From a virus, in IMG/VR virus record IMGVR_UViG_3300037264_008483, positions 1-42,869 of that record: 42,869 bases of DNA; one strand, written 5' to 3'. The notes under the pieces are model-generated. The model saw only the letters and a program-made list of their open reading frames with translations. It did no database searches and was not told the DNA's origin. Shown piece by piece: positions 21,642 through 29,303 of this stretch. Numbering within the stretch: position 1 is the first letter of the stretch; each line of letters begins with the position of its first letter. The position numbers and the translations under genes are program-made.

Positions 21642-22601
21642 TTACGCGATCGCCACGGCGGTGCTGACCGCGATCGGCGGTTGCAGACCGTCGAAATGGC
21701 ACTTGATTCGCACCGTGGCCGTCCCCGGGGCATTGCCGCTACCGTCGAACGGCGTCTCGACGTAGGCCAATCCGGCGGCGTTTAATCGCACGTGAACCGC
21801 AGTGCCGTCCGCCACGAACGTCCCGCCGCTGGCCCGTTTGCGGAAGAAAATCCGCGTGTTGGTGTTGGCCGGCGGATTGGGCTGAGTCAGCAGGACGCCA
21901 ATCAGAGGAATCTTCGCGGCGGCCAACAGACTCACGTCCACGCCGGCGATAGTGATCTCGGCCATGATCTCCCGGATGTACGCGAAACGGTCCCAGATCT
22001 CCGACTCGCTGCCCTCGCTGACCGCCTGGACCCCGAAGTTGACGTTCACCGAACGGTGCCCGGTGACGGCGATGGCGTTCAGGAAAATGGGGCCGAGACT
22101 GAAGCGCTCGGTGTCGACGATCCCCGCCGGCAGCGAGACGTTGTCCGCCACCACGATGGGATCGTTGGTGCCGTCGTACGTCAGAATTGTGGTGAGGGTC
22201 AGTTCGGCGTCCTGCTGGTGCTGGCAGGACAGAGACCCCAGCACCACCAGCCCCTTGCTGCCCTTCATCAGACGGTGGACGGCGCCGGCGTCGCGGGTGC
22301 CGCCCTCGGCGACCTTCTGTCCGAAAAGACTGAGTTTGTCCGTCCCGGTCAACACCGTGACGATGTCCAGCCCGGTCAACGGCACGTTGGCCAGCCCGGT
22401 CAAAATGGCCTTGGTCATAAAGTCAAAGACCGGCTTTTGGCTGCGGATCGACGCCCAGCGGTTGTAGACCTCGCCGCTGAGGGCGTCGCCGACGACGTCG
22501 GTGTTGGTGTTGACTCGCTGACTGCCGATGCCTCCCAGCGTCACCGGAGCGGCCTTGCCCAGCCTCACCGCCGAAATGTGGTGCAGATTCGGAACTGACA
22601 T
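21642..22601 (-). CDS. putative major tail (tube) protein
   Basis: A 319-residue beta-rich protein placed directly upstream of the tail assembly chaperone, the usual slot for the major tail protein. N-terminal and C-terminal segments are strand-rich (RLGKAAPVTLGGIGSQ; GTATVRIKCHFDGLQPPIAV), with a central region describing further sandwich-like repeats. GGAGGAGATCGCG before the ATG at 22601 fixes the start. It is larger than many tube proteins, so an added Ig-like domain is possible. The call depends mainly on gene order. Confidence 0.6.
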   Translation of the reverse strand: MSVPNLHHISAVRLGKAAPVTLGGIGSQRVNTNTDVVGDALSGEVYNRWASIRSQKPVFDFMTKAILTGLANVPLTGLDIVTVLTGTDKLSLFGQKVAEGGTRDAGAVHRLMKGSKGLVVLGSLSCQHQQDAELTLTTILTYDGTNDPIVVADNVSLPAGIVDTERFSLGPIFLNAIAVTGHRSVNVNFGVQAVSEGSESEIWDRFAYIREIMAEITIAGVDVSLLAAAKIPLIGVLLTQPNPPANTNTRIFFRKRASGGTFVADGTAVHVRLNAAGLAYVETPFDGSGNAPGTATVRIKCHFDGLQPPIAVSTAVAIA

Positions 22602-22619
22602 CGCGATCTCCTCCGTCAA

Positions 22620-22660
22620 ACCATTCTGAATTCGCTATTCGCTATTCGACATTCTCTGCC
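22620..22660. repeat. ATTCGCT-type spacer repeats
   Basis: GAATTCGCTATTCGCTATTC at this junction belongs to the ATTCGC/ACTCGCC spacer family found at several other gene boundaries. Confidence 0.6.
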
Positions 22661-22662
22661 GT

Positions 22663-23043
22663 TCACGGCGTCGGGTCGTACAGACATTCGACGTACAGCG
22701 TCACCGCCGCCGCCCCGGCGTTGCTCACAAATACCTTGGTGACATCCGCGTCCAACAGCAGCGGGCTGTAGTCGCCCGTGGCCCACACGTAGGGCTCGTC
22801 GGCCTTCAGCGCCAGCGTGTCGTCGGGCGTGCTTGAACTGTTGGTCTTGATGGTCAGATCGCCCGCGGCGTGGATGAACAGGGCCGCGATCTGGCTGATG
22901 TCGATGGGCAGAATGTGCTCGACGTTGACCGCCCCGGCCTCGATCGAGACCTTCAGGGAGGTTCGCGCATCCCCCGAATACGATTTCCGCCCCTCCAGGC
23001 TCACCTGATCGGAGTTAATCCCTCGACTGATCGTTGCATCCAT
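22663..23043 (-). CDS. small virion protein
   Basis: A 126-residue beta-rich protein (SLKVSIEAGAVNVEHILPI, LTIKTNSSS, AAVTLYVECLYDP) resembling small tail or decoration proteins. The ATG at 23043 follows GAGGAGCAACACGC. It lies between the tail completion gene and the tail-tube-like gene. Confidence 0.55.
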   Translation of the reverse strand: MDATISRGINSDQVSLEGRKSYSGDARTSLKVSIEAGAVNVEHILPIDISQIAALFIHAAGDLTIKTNSSSTPDDTLALKADEPYVWATGDYSPLLLDADVTKVFVSNAGAAAVTLYVECLYDPTP

Positions 23044-23063
23044 GCGTGTTGCTCCTCGCCGTT

Positions 23064-23093
23064 CGTTTCGACGTTTCGACGTTTTGACGTTTC
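23064..23093. repeat. octamer array at a gene junction
   Basis: About three and a half units lie between the stop of the HK97-gp10-like gene and the leader of the next gene. Confidence 0.85.
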
Positions 23094-23095
23094 CT

Positions 23096-23605
23096 CTACG
23101 CGATCCTGAGCGTGCGCATCCGCCGATCCACGCCCTCATTCAGCAGCTTGCCCAGTGTGTGCGCAAAGTCCCGCATCACCACTCTCGCCTCCATGTCCGA
23201 CACCCGGGTCACCTCATCGCGCATGTTGATCTCGCTCTTGGGGTTGCGGAAGTTCAATTTGTTGGCGTGGATCACGATCCGGCAGCCCTTGCTGGTGGCC
23301 CGCACGTCGCGGACCCGGGCCAGCGTGCGGCTCTCTCCGCTCCACACCAACGGCAGCGTGTGCCCCTTCTGCCGCAACTTCCGCCCGGTGTAGCTCCTGC
23401 GGAATCCCTTGCTGCCCGGGGCCCCTCGCTCGCCCTTTCGCGGGGCGTAGCCGTATTCACGGGCCCCCGCGTGGGTGAAGTGCTTGGCCATGAACGCCCG
23501 GTGATAGTCCGACCCCACGATGAACCACGTGCGGCGGATCGCGTCGTTGACCTCGCTCCTGCTGAGGCCCTGACTGATGTTCTCTCGAATCGTGAACGCC
23601 AGCAC
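23096..23605 (-). CDS. HK97 gp10-like tail completion protein
   Basis: A 169-residue basic protein. The N-terminal helix (SEVNDAIRRTWFIVGSDYHRAFMAKHFT) followed by a glycine/arginine-rich loop and a C-terminal helix (EARVVMRDFAHTLGKLLNEG) gives the overall look of HK97-gp10/lambda gpZ-type head-tail completion proteins. Position after the connector-type genes supports this. It starts with GTG at 23605. Sequence similarity is loose. Confidence 0.5.
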   Translation of the reverse strand: MLAFTIRENISQGLSRSEVNDAIRRTWFIVGSDYHRAFMAKHFTHAGAREYGYAPRKGERGAPGSKGFRRSYTGRKLRQKGHTLPLVWSGESRTLARVRDVRATSKGCRIVIHANKLNFRNPKSEINMRDEVTRVSDMEARVVMRDFAHTLGKLLNEGVDRRMRTLRIA

Positions 23606-23620
23606 GAGTCACCCGCCCCT

Positions 23621-23657
23621 GTTTCGACGTTTTGACGTTTTGACGTTTCGACGTTTC
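23621..23657. repeat. octamer array at a gene junction
   Basis: About four and a half units begin at the TGA of the upstream gene. Confidence 0.85.
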
Positions 23658-24186
23658 ATCCGCTGGTCCCCCAGGCAATCTCGAGGTCCGCGATCTCGTG
23701 ATCGCCCATCGTCTCCCGTTCTTCCTCGTCGGAGAGCCCAAACCCCGCCAGGGTGAAGCTCTCGATCCGCAGATACGAGTCCACGGCCCCGGCCTGATTG
23801 CTCAGACTTCGCAGCTCCCCCTCGATGGCCCCGATGAGATCGAGGAACCCCGTCAGCCGCGCCGACGGGCTGTTCAGGTCCGCGGCCGGCGTGTTCCGTT
23901 CCAGGGCCAGCCACAGCCGCCCGCTCTCCTCGTACGTTTCCGTCGCCGTCCAGCGCGACACGTAACCGCGCTCGCGCACCGTGCCGACGATGGCGAACGG
24001 CCGCAACCCTTGCAGCTCGTCCAGGGCGTGGGTCGCGTCGTTGTCCGGCGTGGGCAGAGCGTACAGGTGGATCCGGGCCAGGGCCTGCGTACGATCGGTG
24101 GCCCCGACCATGCCGCGAAACGTGGCGCAGTCCGCCAGCGTGATCCGCAGGTTCTCCTCCGCCGCTCTGATCGCCCCAGTCGCCAA
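23656..24186 (-). CDS. putative head-tail or tail terminator protein
   Basis: A 176-residue alpha/beta protein (helix AIRAAEENLRITLADCATF, strands RPFAIVGTVRERGYVSRW, GRLWLALERN) placed where tail terminator (gpU-like) proteins are usually found. The TTG at 24186 is preceded by GGAGTGAAGATC. The C-terminal IADLEIAWG is a typical final strand. Function inferred from gene order. Confidence 0.5.
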   Translation of the reverse strand: MATGAIRAAEENLRITLADCATFRGMVGATDRTQALARIHLYALPTPDNDATHALDELQGLRPFAIVGTVRERGYVSRWTATETYEESGRLWLALERNTPAADLNSPSARLTGFLDLIGAIEGELRSLSNQAGAVDSYLRIESFTLAGFGLSDEEERETMGDHEIADLEIAWGTSG

Positions 24187-24209
24187 AGATCTTCACTCCG
24201 CCCGAAATT

Positions 24210-24713
24210 TCAGGGCACATACGTCTCGTGCCCCAGGACCCAGATCCGATACGGCACCGTCTCCCCCGCCTCCACTTTCAATCTGAGCGCATCGCTCGCG
24301 CCGGCTGCCAGCGGAAATCCGCTGATCAGATTGGCCTTGATGAACGGCGACCCCGGAAAGGCGAATTCGATTTCGTTGGGTTCGTAATCGAAGTTCCACA
24401 GAGTGGACATGTTGCCGCTGATTTGGAGCCGAGGGACCGTGGACAGGTTCTCGATGATCAGCAGCCGGACCACCGCGAGGACCAGGGGGTTTCCGTTCAC
24501 GTCCAGCAGTCCGCCGCCGATGAAGTCGAAGTCGACTTGCCCCGCGACCAGCGTGCCCGCCTGATAGAACACCTGCCCGATGGTCTTGCCGCCGGTCTGG
24601 GGCAGGGCGTAGGCGAACCGTTGCCGGACCGGCGTCACCGGGCGCAACGGTTGATCATCGTCGATGAACCGCCCGACGATCGAGGTCTGAAATGTGCCCT
24701 TGAACAAAGCCAT
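24210..24713 (-). CDS. late-operon structural protein
   Basis: A 167-residue beta-rich protein with sandwich-like strands (VDFDFIGGGLLDVNGNPLVLAVV; PRLQISGNMSTLWNFDYEP). The ATG at 24713 follows GGGAGCGTAGCGACGC. It lies between the lysis-like pair and the tail genes, so a virion decoration or head-tail role is plausible. Confidence 0.5.
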   Translation of the reverse strand: MALFKGTFQTSIVGRFIDDDQPLRPVTPVRQRFAYALPQTGGKTIGQVFYQAGTLVAGQVDFDFIGGGLLDVNGNPLVLAVVRLLIIENLSTVPRLQISGNMSTLWNFDYEPNEIEFAFPGSPFIKANLISGFPLAAGASDALRLKVEAGETVPYRIWVLGHETYVP

Positions 24714-24728
24714 GCGTCGCTACGCTCC

Positions 24729-24741
24729 CAAACGTCGAAAC
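24729..24741. repeat. short octamer remnant
   Basis: AAACGTCGAAACC, one and a half units, precedes the leader of the 24713 gene. It may be a contracted array. Confidence 0.6.
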
Positions 24742-24775
24742 CACGGCAAGGCCATTCTCACTTTCCACAGTTGTT

Positions 24776-24982
24776 TCATGGCGCAATCACGGTGCTGACG
24801 ATTTTGCCCAAGGCCGGGTTGAGCACGCTGGTGATCACCACGACCACGGCGACCAACTTGACCATCTGAATCTTCATCTTTTCCATGTCCGCCCTGAGTC
24901 CGGCGACGTCATCCTTCAAATCCTGGATCTTGGCGCAGAGGACGCCGTACGCATCGAAGCCGTGGGGCGGATTCGGCGCCAT
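24776..24982 (-). CDS. holin-like small membrane protein
   Basis: A 68-residue protein: an N-terminal soluble segment, a coiled-coil (KIQDLKDDVAGLRADMEKMK) and one C-terminal membrane helix (MVKLVAVVVVITSVLNPALG). This topology resembles XhlA-type hemolysin or holin-associated proteins. GGAGG lies just before the ATG at 24982 and the preceding stop abuts it. It pairs with the small lipoprotein gene, as holin and spanin genes do. No endolysin gene is seen nearby. Confidence 0.5.
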   Translation of the reverse strand: MAPNPPHGFDAYGVLCAKIQDLKDDVAGLRADMEKMKIQMVKLVAVVVVITSVLNPALGKIVSTVIAP

Positions 24983-25192
24983 TTACGGTTCCTCCGGGCT
25001 TCGGCCCGTGAGCTCAGCCGAACGGCAGCAACAGTCCAGCACCCGTTGCCGCGAAAGCCTGGCCTCGGCCTTGTAGGCATCCCATTCCGCCCACCATTCG
25101 GTGGGCACTCCCCGCTGCAAACAACCTTGGATCACGGACCCCGAGGCCCCGCCCATCAGCAACAGGACCGCCACGATCCACCAGCTCATCAT
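24983..25192 (-). CDS. small lipoprotein, spanin-like candidate
   Basis: A 69-residue protein starting with a hydrophobic segment (MMSWWIVAVLLLMGGASGS) ending in VIQGC, a plausible lipobox with Cys24. The rest is charged, with CCC near the end (DCCCRSAEL). AAGGAAG upstream supports the ATG at 25192 rather than 25210. Small lipoprotein plus coiled-coil membrane protein side by side suggests an envelope-disrupting module. Confidence 0.5.
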   Translation of the reverse strand: MMSWWIVAVLLLMGGASGSVIQGCLQRGVPTEWWAEWDAYKAEARLSRQRVLDCCCRSAELTGRSPEEP

Positions 25193-25228
25193 TCGAACTT
25201 CCTTCGCCATTCGTGATTCGCTGTTCGC

Positions 25229-25612
25229 CTATCCCACGTATCGGGCCTTGCCCCGCTCGTGGGAATCCTTGCGCACCAATTCAGCGCGGCACGCGGACCC
25301 GGACAGGTGGGTGATCTCCCGCACGTACCAGGTCTCCTCGCCCACTTCGATCTCATCGCCGATCAGAGGCGCTGCCACCCCGCCGCCCGGCGACGCCGGA
25401 TCGGTGGAAAAAAGGGCCGTCCGCACGCTCTCATAAACCAGCCCGCGTTCCGTCTGCCGGCGCAGGGTCTGCACCGGCCCCAGGGACACGGTCATGGTGA
25501 TCCGCACCTCCCCGCCGGTGTTCGGCTGGGCGTAGATCACCGCCTGACCGAACTGCTCGGCGAGCAGCGGCGCCGCCATCTCCGCGGCCATCTGATCGAA
25601 CGCGCTGGCCAT
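25229..25612 (-). CDS. head-tail connector/stopper candidate
   Basis: A 127-residue alpha/beta protein: an N-terminal helix (FDQMAAEMAAPLLAEQFGQ), then strands (VRITMTVSLGPV; DEIEVGEETWYVREITHLSG). This pattern matches small head-tail joining proteins that follow the major capsid gene. No Shine-Dalgarno motif is visible before the ATG at 25612, where the upstream sequence is repeat elements. Confidence 0.55.
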   Translation of the reverse strand: MASAFDQMAAEMAAPLLAEQFGQAVIYAQPNTGGEVRITMTVSLGPVQTLRRQTERGLVYESVRTALFSTDPASPGGGVAAPLIGDEIEVGEETWYVREITHLSGSACRAELVRKDSHERGKARYVG

Positions 25613-25616
25613 TGTC

Positions 25617-25787
25617 TTTTCCGAACCGCGCCCGTTCGAACCGCGCCCTTTCCGAGCCGCGCCTTTTCCGAGCCGCGACCGTCAGGGAGCGGTTGCCTCC
25701 CTAGCCGCGCCTGTTCGAACCGCGCCCTTTCCGAGCCGCGACCGTGTCGGCGAGCTCCCGTCGAGCCGTCAGGGAGCGGTTTGCCTC
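25617..25787. repeat. compound CCGAGCC element array
   Basis: At least five left halves (CCGAGCCGCG and CCGAACCGCG variants) and two GGGAGCGGTTGCC right halves fill most of this 170-base gap between the capsid gene end and the connector gene. The last copy carries the GTGTCGGCGAGCTCCCGTCG variant core. Confidence 0.85.
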
Positions 25788-25859
25788 AAAGCCGCCGGGG
25801 CGGCGCGGATTGGGGCAGCCAACCCGCGACCGCTCCCCGGCAAGCCGATCCAAATCGTC

Positions 25860-26837
25860 CTACGCGGTGACGGCGGTCAAACGGTGACCGGCCTCCTTGT
25901 AGTAGATCAGTTCCTGGGTCTGGTGCCGCACGCGCACGATCTCGCCGCGCACCGGCTCATCGCGGTAGGTCTCGATGGCCCCGCCGATGTCCGCCCCGTC
26001 CTCGTTGTAAAACAGGGTCCGCCCGATGCACGGCTCGCGGATGTCATCGGTGACAGCCACCCGGGCCACCATGGCCTGGGTCTTGTCCCACACGCTGGCG
26101 ATGGTCACCGCCTGGCCTTCGTTGGCCGTGTCCTTGGGCGTACCCGCGATGATGACCATGTCCACGTCAAAGCACTGGGCGAGCTGCTGAGCGGTGATGT
26201 CCCGCGCCCGCACTCGATCGCCGGCCCCTTGAGCGGCCACCCGATCGATCACCTGCTGGCACTGGATCGCGGCCCGGAACGCCTGCCGGTCCAGGATCAC
26301 GGCATTGGGCCACAGCCCGGATGCGTTCCAGACCGCCTGCGCGGCAGCCATGACGTTGGTGATCGGCACTCCGGTGCCGAACGTGGTCCAGGGAATAGCC
26401 ACCGCCGAGGTCTGAGCGCCGGCGAAGGTGGTAGCGTTGAACACCGCCGCCGCCGCCCGGGCCTCCTGGGAGCGCAGCACCATCGATCGGGCCCGCTCCG
26501 TGCCGATCAGCTCGGCGTCGAAGTAATCGCTGTAGATCTGGGCCTCGTTGTCGTCGAGGACCTCTTCGTAGCCGTTCTCCAGACAGGCAAAAGCCTGTTG
26601 CGTGAAGGTGAACCGCCCGCGGGCGTACCCGGAACCAGGCGATCGTTTGGTGTCCGGGGTCTGTAACAGTTGCTTGATGGGGACGATGCCGAAAGTGCCC
26701 GCGGGCTTGGCCACCGATTTGGCCGGCAGCACCCGGGTGGCGATCAGTCCCATCATTTGCGACGCCAGATCCCAGGCCAGCATCGATCCGGCCAACACCG
26801 GCCGGAGCGTGGTCAGGGCAGCAGATGGATGAGCCAT
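25860..26837 (-). CDS. major capsid protein (HK97 fold)
   Basis: A 325-residue protein similar to lambda-gpE-type major capsid proteins: an N-terminal arm (PVLAGSMLAWDLASQMMGLIATRVLP), a central helix region (FDAELIGTERARSMVLRSQEARAAAAV), the spine and A-domain stretch (AAQAVWNASGLWPNAVILDRQAFRAAI), and a C-terminal P/A region (DDIREPCIGRTLFYNEDG). AAGGAGGTTCGAT directly before the ATG at 26837 is the strongest ribosome-binding site in the window, as expected for the most abundant virion protein. Confidence 0.85.
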   Translation of the reverse strand: MAHPSAALTTLRPVLAGSMLAWDLASQMMGLIATRVLPAKSVAKPAGTFGIVPIKQLLQTPDTKRSPGSGYARGRFTFTQQAFACLENGYEEVLDDNEAQIYSDYFDAELIGTERARSMVLRSQEARAAAAVFNATTFAGAQTSAVAIPWTTFGTGVPITNVMAAAQAVWNASGLWPNAVILDRQAFRAAIQCQQVIDRVAAQGAGDRVRARDITAQQLAQCFDVDMVIIAGTPKDTANEGQAVTIASVWDKTQAMVARVAVTDDIREPCIGRTLFYNEDGADIGGAIETYRDEPVRGEIVRVRHQTQELIYYKEAGHRLTAVTA

Positions 26838-26853
26838 ATCGAACCTCCTTGTT

Positions 26854-26873
26854 CAGACGGCTGCCCTCGTCTG
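26854..26873 (-). promoter_or_regulatory. hairpin upstream of the capsid ribosome-binding site
   Basis: CAGACG and CGTCTG pair across an 8-base loop just before the capsid gene start, possibly stabilising the capsid mRNA 5' end. Confidence 0.35.
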
Positions 26874-26924
26874 GTCTTTGTTTTTCGTTTTCGTTGACTT
26901 ACGTTTCGTTTTCCGGCCCGCGAG

Positions 26925-26977
26925 TTTTCCGAGCCGTCCTTGACACAACCGTGTCAAGGATCAGGGAGCGGTTGCCT
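26925..26977. repeat. CCGAGCC element with 10-bp hairpin core
   Basis: A full copy with TCCTTGACAC-AACC-GTGTCAAGGA, located between the second DUF2190-type gene and the capsid gene. Confidence 0.85.
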
Positions 26978-26991
26978 CCTGAACGCGCTGT

Positions 26992-27354
26992 TTAGTACCG
27001 TTGCACTTCGATGATGTCGTTGTTGGCCGCGGCGGCCTCACAACTGACCCCGATGACTGCGCCGCTGGCGGTGGTGCCGATCTTGCCGGCGGCAGCCCCA
27101 TAGACCACCACGCCGATCGCGACCACGCCATCGGCCATCATCTTAGTGGTCCCCTGTTTGTTGCGCAGGATCACCCCGACCACCTCACCGATGGCCCCCG
27201 GCCGACTCATCGAGCCGATCTCAGAGGGTTCGTCCGTGACCCCCACTCCGGCCACCACCAACAGCCCGGCGGTGAGTTTCACCCGCAGGTGCTCGCCGAT
27301 CGCCGTCGCGCCGACGGTGAACTGTCGCGTCGGCGTGTCCACAAAAGTTGCCAT
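26992..27354 (-). CDS. DUF2190-type capsid-associated protein 2
   Basis: A 120-residue protein with the DUF2190 pattern: an N-terminal strand region, LRVKLTAGLLVVAGVGVTDEP, and VVVYGAAAGKIG. DUF2190 proteins sit beside major capsid genes and are thought to decorate or stabilise capsids. AGGAG eight bases upstream supports the ATG at 27354. A paralogue lies upstream (27469-27837), sharing the VYGAAxGK motif. Confidence 0.7.
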   Translation of the reverse strand: MATFVDTPTRQFTVGATAIGEHLRVKLTAGLLVVAGVGVTDEPSEIGSMSRPGAIGEVVGVILRNKQGTTKMMADGVVAIGVVVYGAAAGKIGTTASGAVIGVSCEAAAANNDIIEVQRY

Positions 27355-27401
27355 CCTTTGACTCCTATCTCCGCGGCTTGCAGCACGCGGTTTTGTTCCT
27401 G

Positions 27402-27464
27402 TCGTTTCGACGTTTCGACGTTTCGACGTTTCGACGTTTCGACGTTTCGACGTTTCGACGTTTC
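27402..27464. repeat. longest uninterrupted octamer array (7.6 units)
   Basis: Seven identical GTTTCGAC units plus a partial unit (27404-27464) separate the two DUF2190-type paralogues. It is unpaired: no inverted partner is nearby. Confidence 0.9.
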
Positions 27465-27468
27465 CCGG

Positions 27469-27837
27469 CTACTGCCGGAGCACTGGGATCGGATCCTCGT
27501 CGGCCGCCGAGGCGTCCACGGTCACGCCCAACGGGGCTCCACTGACCGTTTCGCTCACCTTGCCATCGGCGGCGCCGTACACGGCCACGCCGCCGGCGAT
27601 CGCCGCGTCCGCGATCATCATCACCACACCCTGGGCGTTGCGCGGCACCACCGGGATCACGTCGCCATCGACGCCAGACTTGAAGGCCGTGCCCACCTCC
27701 AGGAGTTCGTCATCCGCCCCGACCCCGGCCACCAGGATCTCACCTGTGACGATCTTCACTCGCGACCCGACCGGGACGGTGCCGCCGCAAGTGAAGGCGA
27801 TCACGGTGCCGTCGATAAACTGCGGTTTGTAGGTCAT
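27469..27837 (-). CDS. DUF2190-type capsid-associated protein 1
   Basis: A 122-residue paralogue of the adjacent gene: VKIVTGEILVAGVGADDE, then AVYGAADGKVSETVSGAPLG. GAGGAG eight bases before the ATG at 27837 supports the start. It follows the protease/scaffold gene, matching the decoration slot in lambda-like modules. Two paralogues suggest distinct capsomer positions or a duplicated decoration protein. Confidence 0.7.
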   Translation of the reverse strand: MTYKPQFIDGTVIAFTCGGTVPVGSRVKIVTGEILVAGVGADDELLEVGTAFKSGVDGDVIPVVPRNAQGVVMMIADAAIAGGVAVYGAADGKVSETVSGAPLGVTVDASAADEDPIPVLRQ

Positions 27838-27840
27838 CGT

Positions 27841-27906
27841 TTACGCTCCTCGTCTTTCGCCTCGTTTACGCTCCTCGTCTTTCGCCACTCGCCACTCGCC
27901 ACTCGT
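27841..27906. repeat. tandem 24-bp repeat and CACTCGC array
   Basis: GTTTACGCTCCTCGTCTTTC is present twice in tandem (roughly 27840-27886), followed by CGCCACTCGCCACTCGCCAC. The first copy supplies the GAGGAG site of the adjacent gene. Confidence 0.75.
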
Positions 27907-27908
27907 TG

Positions 27909-28391
27909 CTACGCCACCGCCCGCACCCGCCCGAACTTGGCGTTGTGCGACGCCTCGTAGCGCTCGGCTAACGCCGGATCGCGCTTGGCCACGGCCTTCA
28001 CCGCCTCGTGACGCTTCTTGCCCCGCTTCTCCTCGGCGGCCACGGCCTCCTCGAAGTCGGCCGCGGCGTCACCGCTGTCGCTGCCGGCGCCAGGGCCGCC
28101 AGCCGGCACCGCGGGCACTCCGACGCCCTTCTTGCCCGCCTCCTGGGCCTTGGCCGCGTTCGCCTGGGCCTGTGCGGCTTCCGTCTTGGCCGCGGCGGCA
28201 GCGGCGGCGAGGGCCTTGTTCTGCTCGCGAAGCTCGACCATCCAGCGGTCTTTGGCCTCGGCGAGCGTAAGCCCGCTCTCCTGACACTTCTCCCGAAAAT
28301 CAGCCGTGCTGTCCGGCAGCGCTGCCTTCAGCTCGACGATAGTTGCGGCCTTTTTCTCCGCGGCCGCCGGCGTTTCCGTCGTTGTGCTCAT
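27909..28391 (-). CDS. nested scaffold protein (internal start)
   Basis: An in-frame ATG at codon 305 of the S49 protease gene is preceded by AAAGGAAGTGGCG, an excellent internal ribosome-binding site. The resulting 160-residue product is alanine- and charge-rich and largely helical (RWMVELREQNKALAAAAAAAK), like lambda Nu3, which is made the same way from inside gene C. Confidence 0.75.
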   Translation of the reverse strand: MSTTTETPAAAEKKAATIVELKAALPDSTADFREKCQESGLTLAEAKDRWMVELREQNKALAAAAAAAKTEAAQAQANAAKAQEAGKKGVGVPAVPAGGPGAGSDSGDAAADFEEAVAAEEKRGKKRHEAVKAVAKRDPALAERYEASHNAKFGRVRAVA

Positions 28392-29303
28392 CGCCACTTC
28401 CTTTCCGCGGCGTCCGCCGCTGACTGACTGGCGCAGGTCCGACAGGACCTGATCCAGCGTTCCAATGCGATCGATCAGACCCAACGCCAGGGCTTGCGCC
28501 GCTCCGTGGATCCGGCCGTCGTTGATTTCCGCGACTTTCTCCGGGCTCATCCGCCGCCCGCGGCCGACTGCCGCGGCAAACGGCTCGTTGAGTTCGTCGA
28601 TCACCCGCTGCAAATCCATCAGGTGATCGGCGGTGACCTCCGTGCCCCTCACGCCGACCCCCTTAAACTGCCCGGCCCGCACCACGTGGACCTTGACGCC
28701 CTCCTTGGCCGCCAAGCCGGACCAATCTTCGATCACGGTGTACACGCCGATCGAGCCGACCAGGCTGTTCTTCCCGGCGGTGATGCTGCCGCCCTGCGAG
28801 GCCACGAAATACGCGGCGCTGGCCCCCATGTCCTCGATGAAAACGCTGGTGGGCTTTTTTTGCCCGGCGGCGTCAAAGTCGTCGGCCAGATCCGACGTCC
28901 CGCTGACCGTCCCACCCGGACTGTCGATGCGCAGCACGATGGCCTTCACGTCGTCGTTGGCCACCGCCTGCCGGATCGCCCGCCGCACCCGCGTTGTGCT
29001 GCCCCCCTCGGTGAAACTGCCGCCGAACTTGCTCATCGGCCCCGACAGATGGATCACGGCGATCCCGTCCAGCAGCTCGAACGCCGGGAGCGGGAGGGCC
29101 TTCTCCGCCGCGGCTTTGGCCTGGGCGGTCAGGTGCAGGTGAATCTGCGGGTCCGCGGCCCGGAACCGGGCCAACAGCTCGTTGAACGCCGGCTCATAAA
29201 TGGCCAGGGCCCCGTAGCACTCCGCGAACTGATCCCCATGCGGCACCGGCACCCCGGCGTAGACCAGTGGCGAGTGCCGAGTGGTGAGTGGCGAGTCGCT
29301 CAT
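27909..29303 (-). CDS. S49-family head maturation protease with C-terminal scaffold
   Basis: The product has 464 residues. The protease domain has the SppA/ClpP-like pattern: VLRIDSPGG (oxyanion region, about residues 124-131), catalytic Ser162 in MGASAAY and Lys214 in GQFKGVG. The C-terminal third is a helical alanine-rich scaffold also made separately. It would process the prohead, as lambda gpC does. AGGAGG seven bases before the ATG at 29303 fixes the start, so the first dozen residues (SDSPLTTRHSPL) are encoded by a spacer repeat. The start overlaps the portal stop as ATGA. Confidence 0.9.
   Translation of the reverse strand: MSDSPLTTRHSPLVYAGVPVPHGDQFAECYGALAIYEPAFNELLARFRAADPQIHLHLTAQAKAAAEKALPLPAFELLDGIAVIHLSGPMSKFGGSFTEGGSTTRVRRAIRQAVANDDVKAIVLRIDSPGGTVSGTSDLADDFDAAGQKKPTSVFIEDMGASAAYFVASQGGSITAGKNSLVGSIGVYTVIEDWSGLAAKEGVKVHVVRAGQFKGVGVRGTEVTADHLMDLQRVIDELNEPFAAAVGRGRRMSPEKVAEINDGRIHGAAQALALGLIDRIGTLDQVLSDLRQSVSGGRRGKEVAMSTTTETPAAAEKKAATIVELKAALPDSTADFREKCQESGLTLAEAKDRWMVELREQNKALAAAAAAAKTEAAQAQANAAKAQEAGKKGVGVPAVPAGGPGAGSDSGDAAADFEEAVAAEEKRGKKRHEAVKAVAKRDPALAERYEASHNAKFGRVRAVA
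29263..29298. repeat. translated GAGTGGCGAGT-type repeat
   Basis: CACTCGCC-type repeats at this boundary are in frame in the S49 protease N-terminus and form its residues 2-13. Confidence 0.7.

Noticed and set aside
27402-27464. CRISPR array
   Set aside because: The repeats are contiguous 8-bp units with no spacers of constant length, and there are no Cas1 or Cas2 genes.
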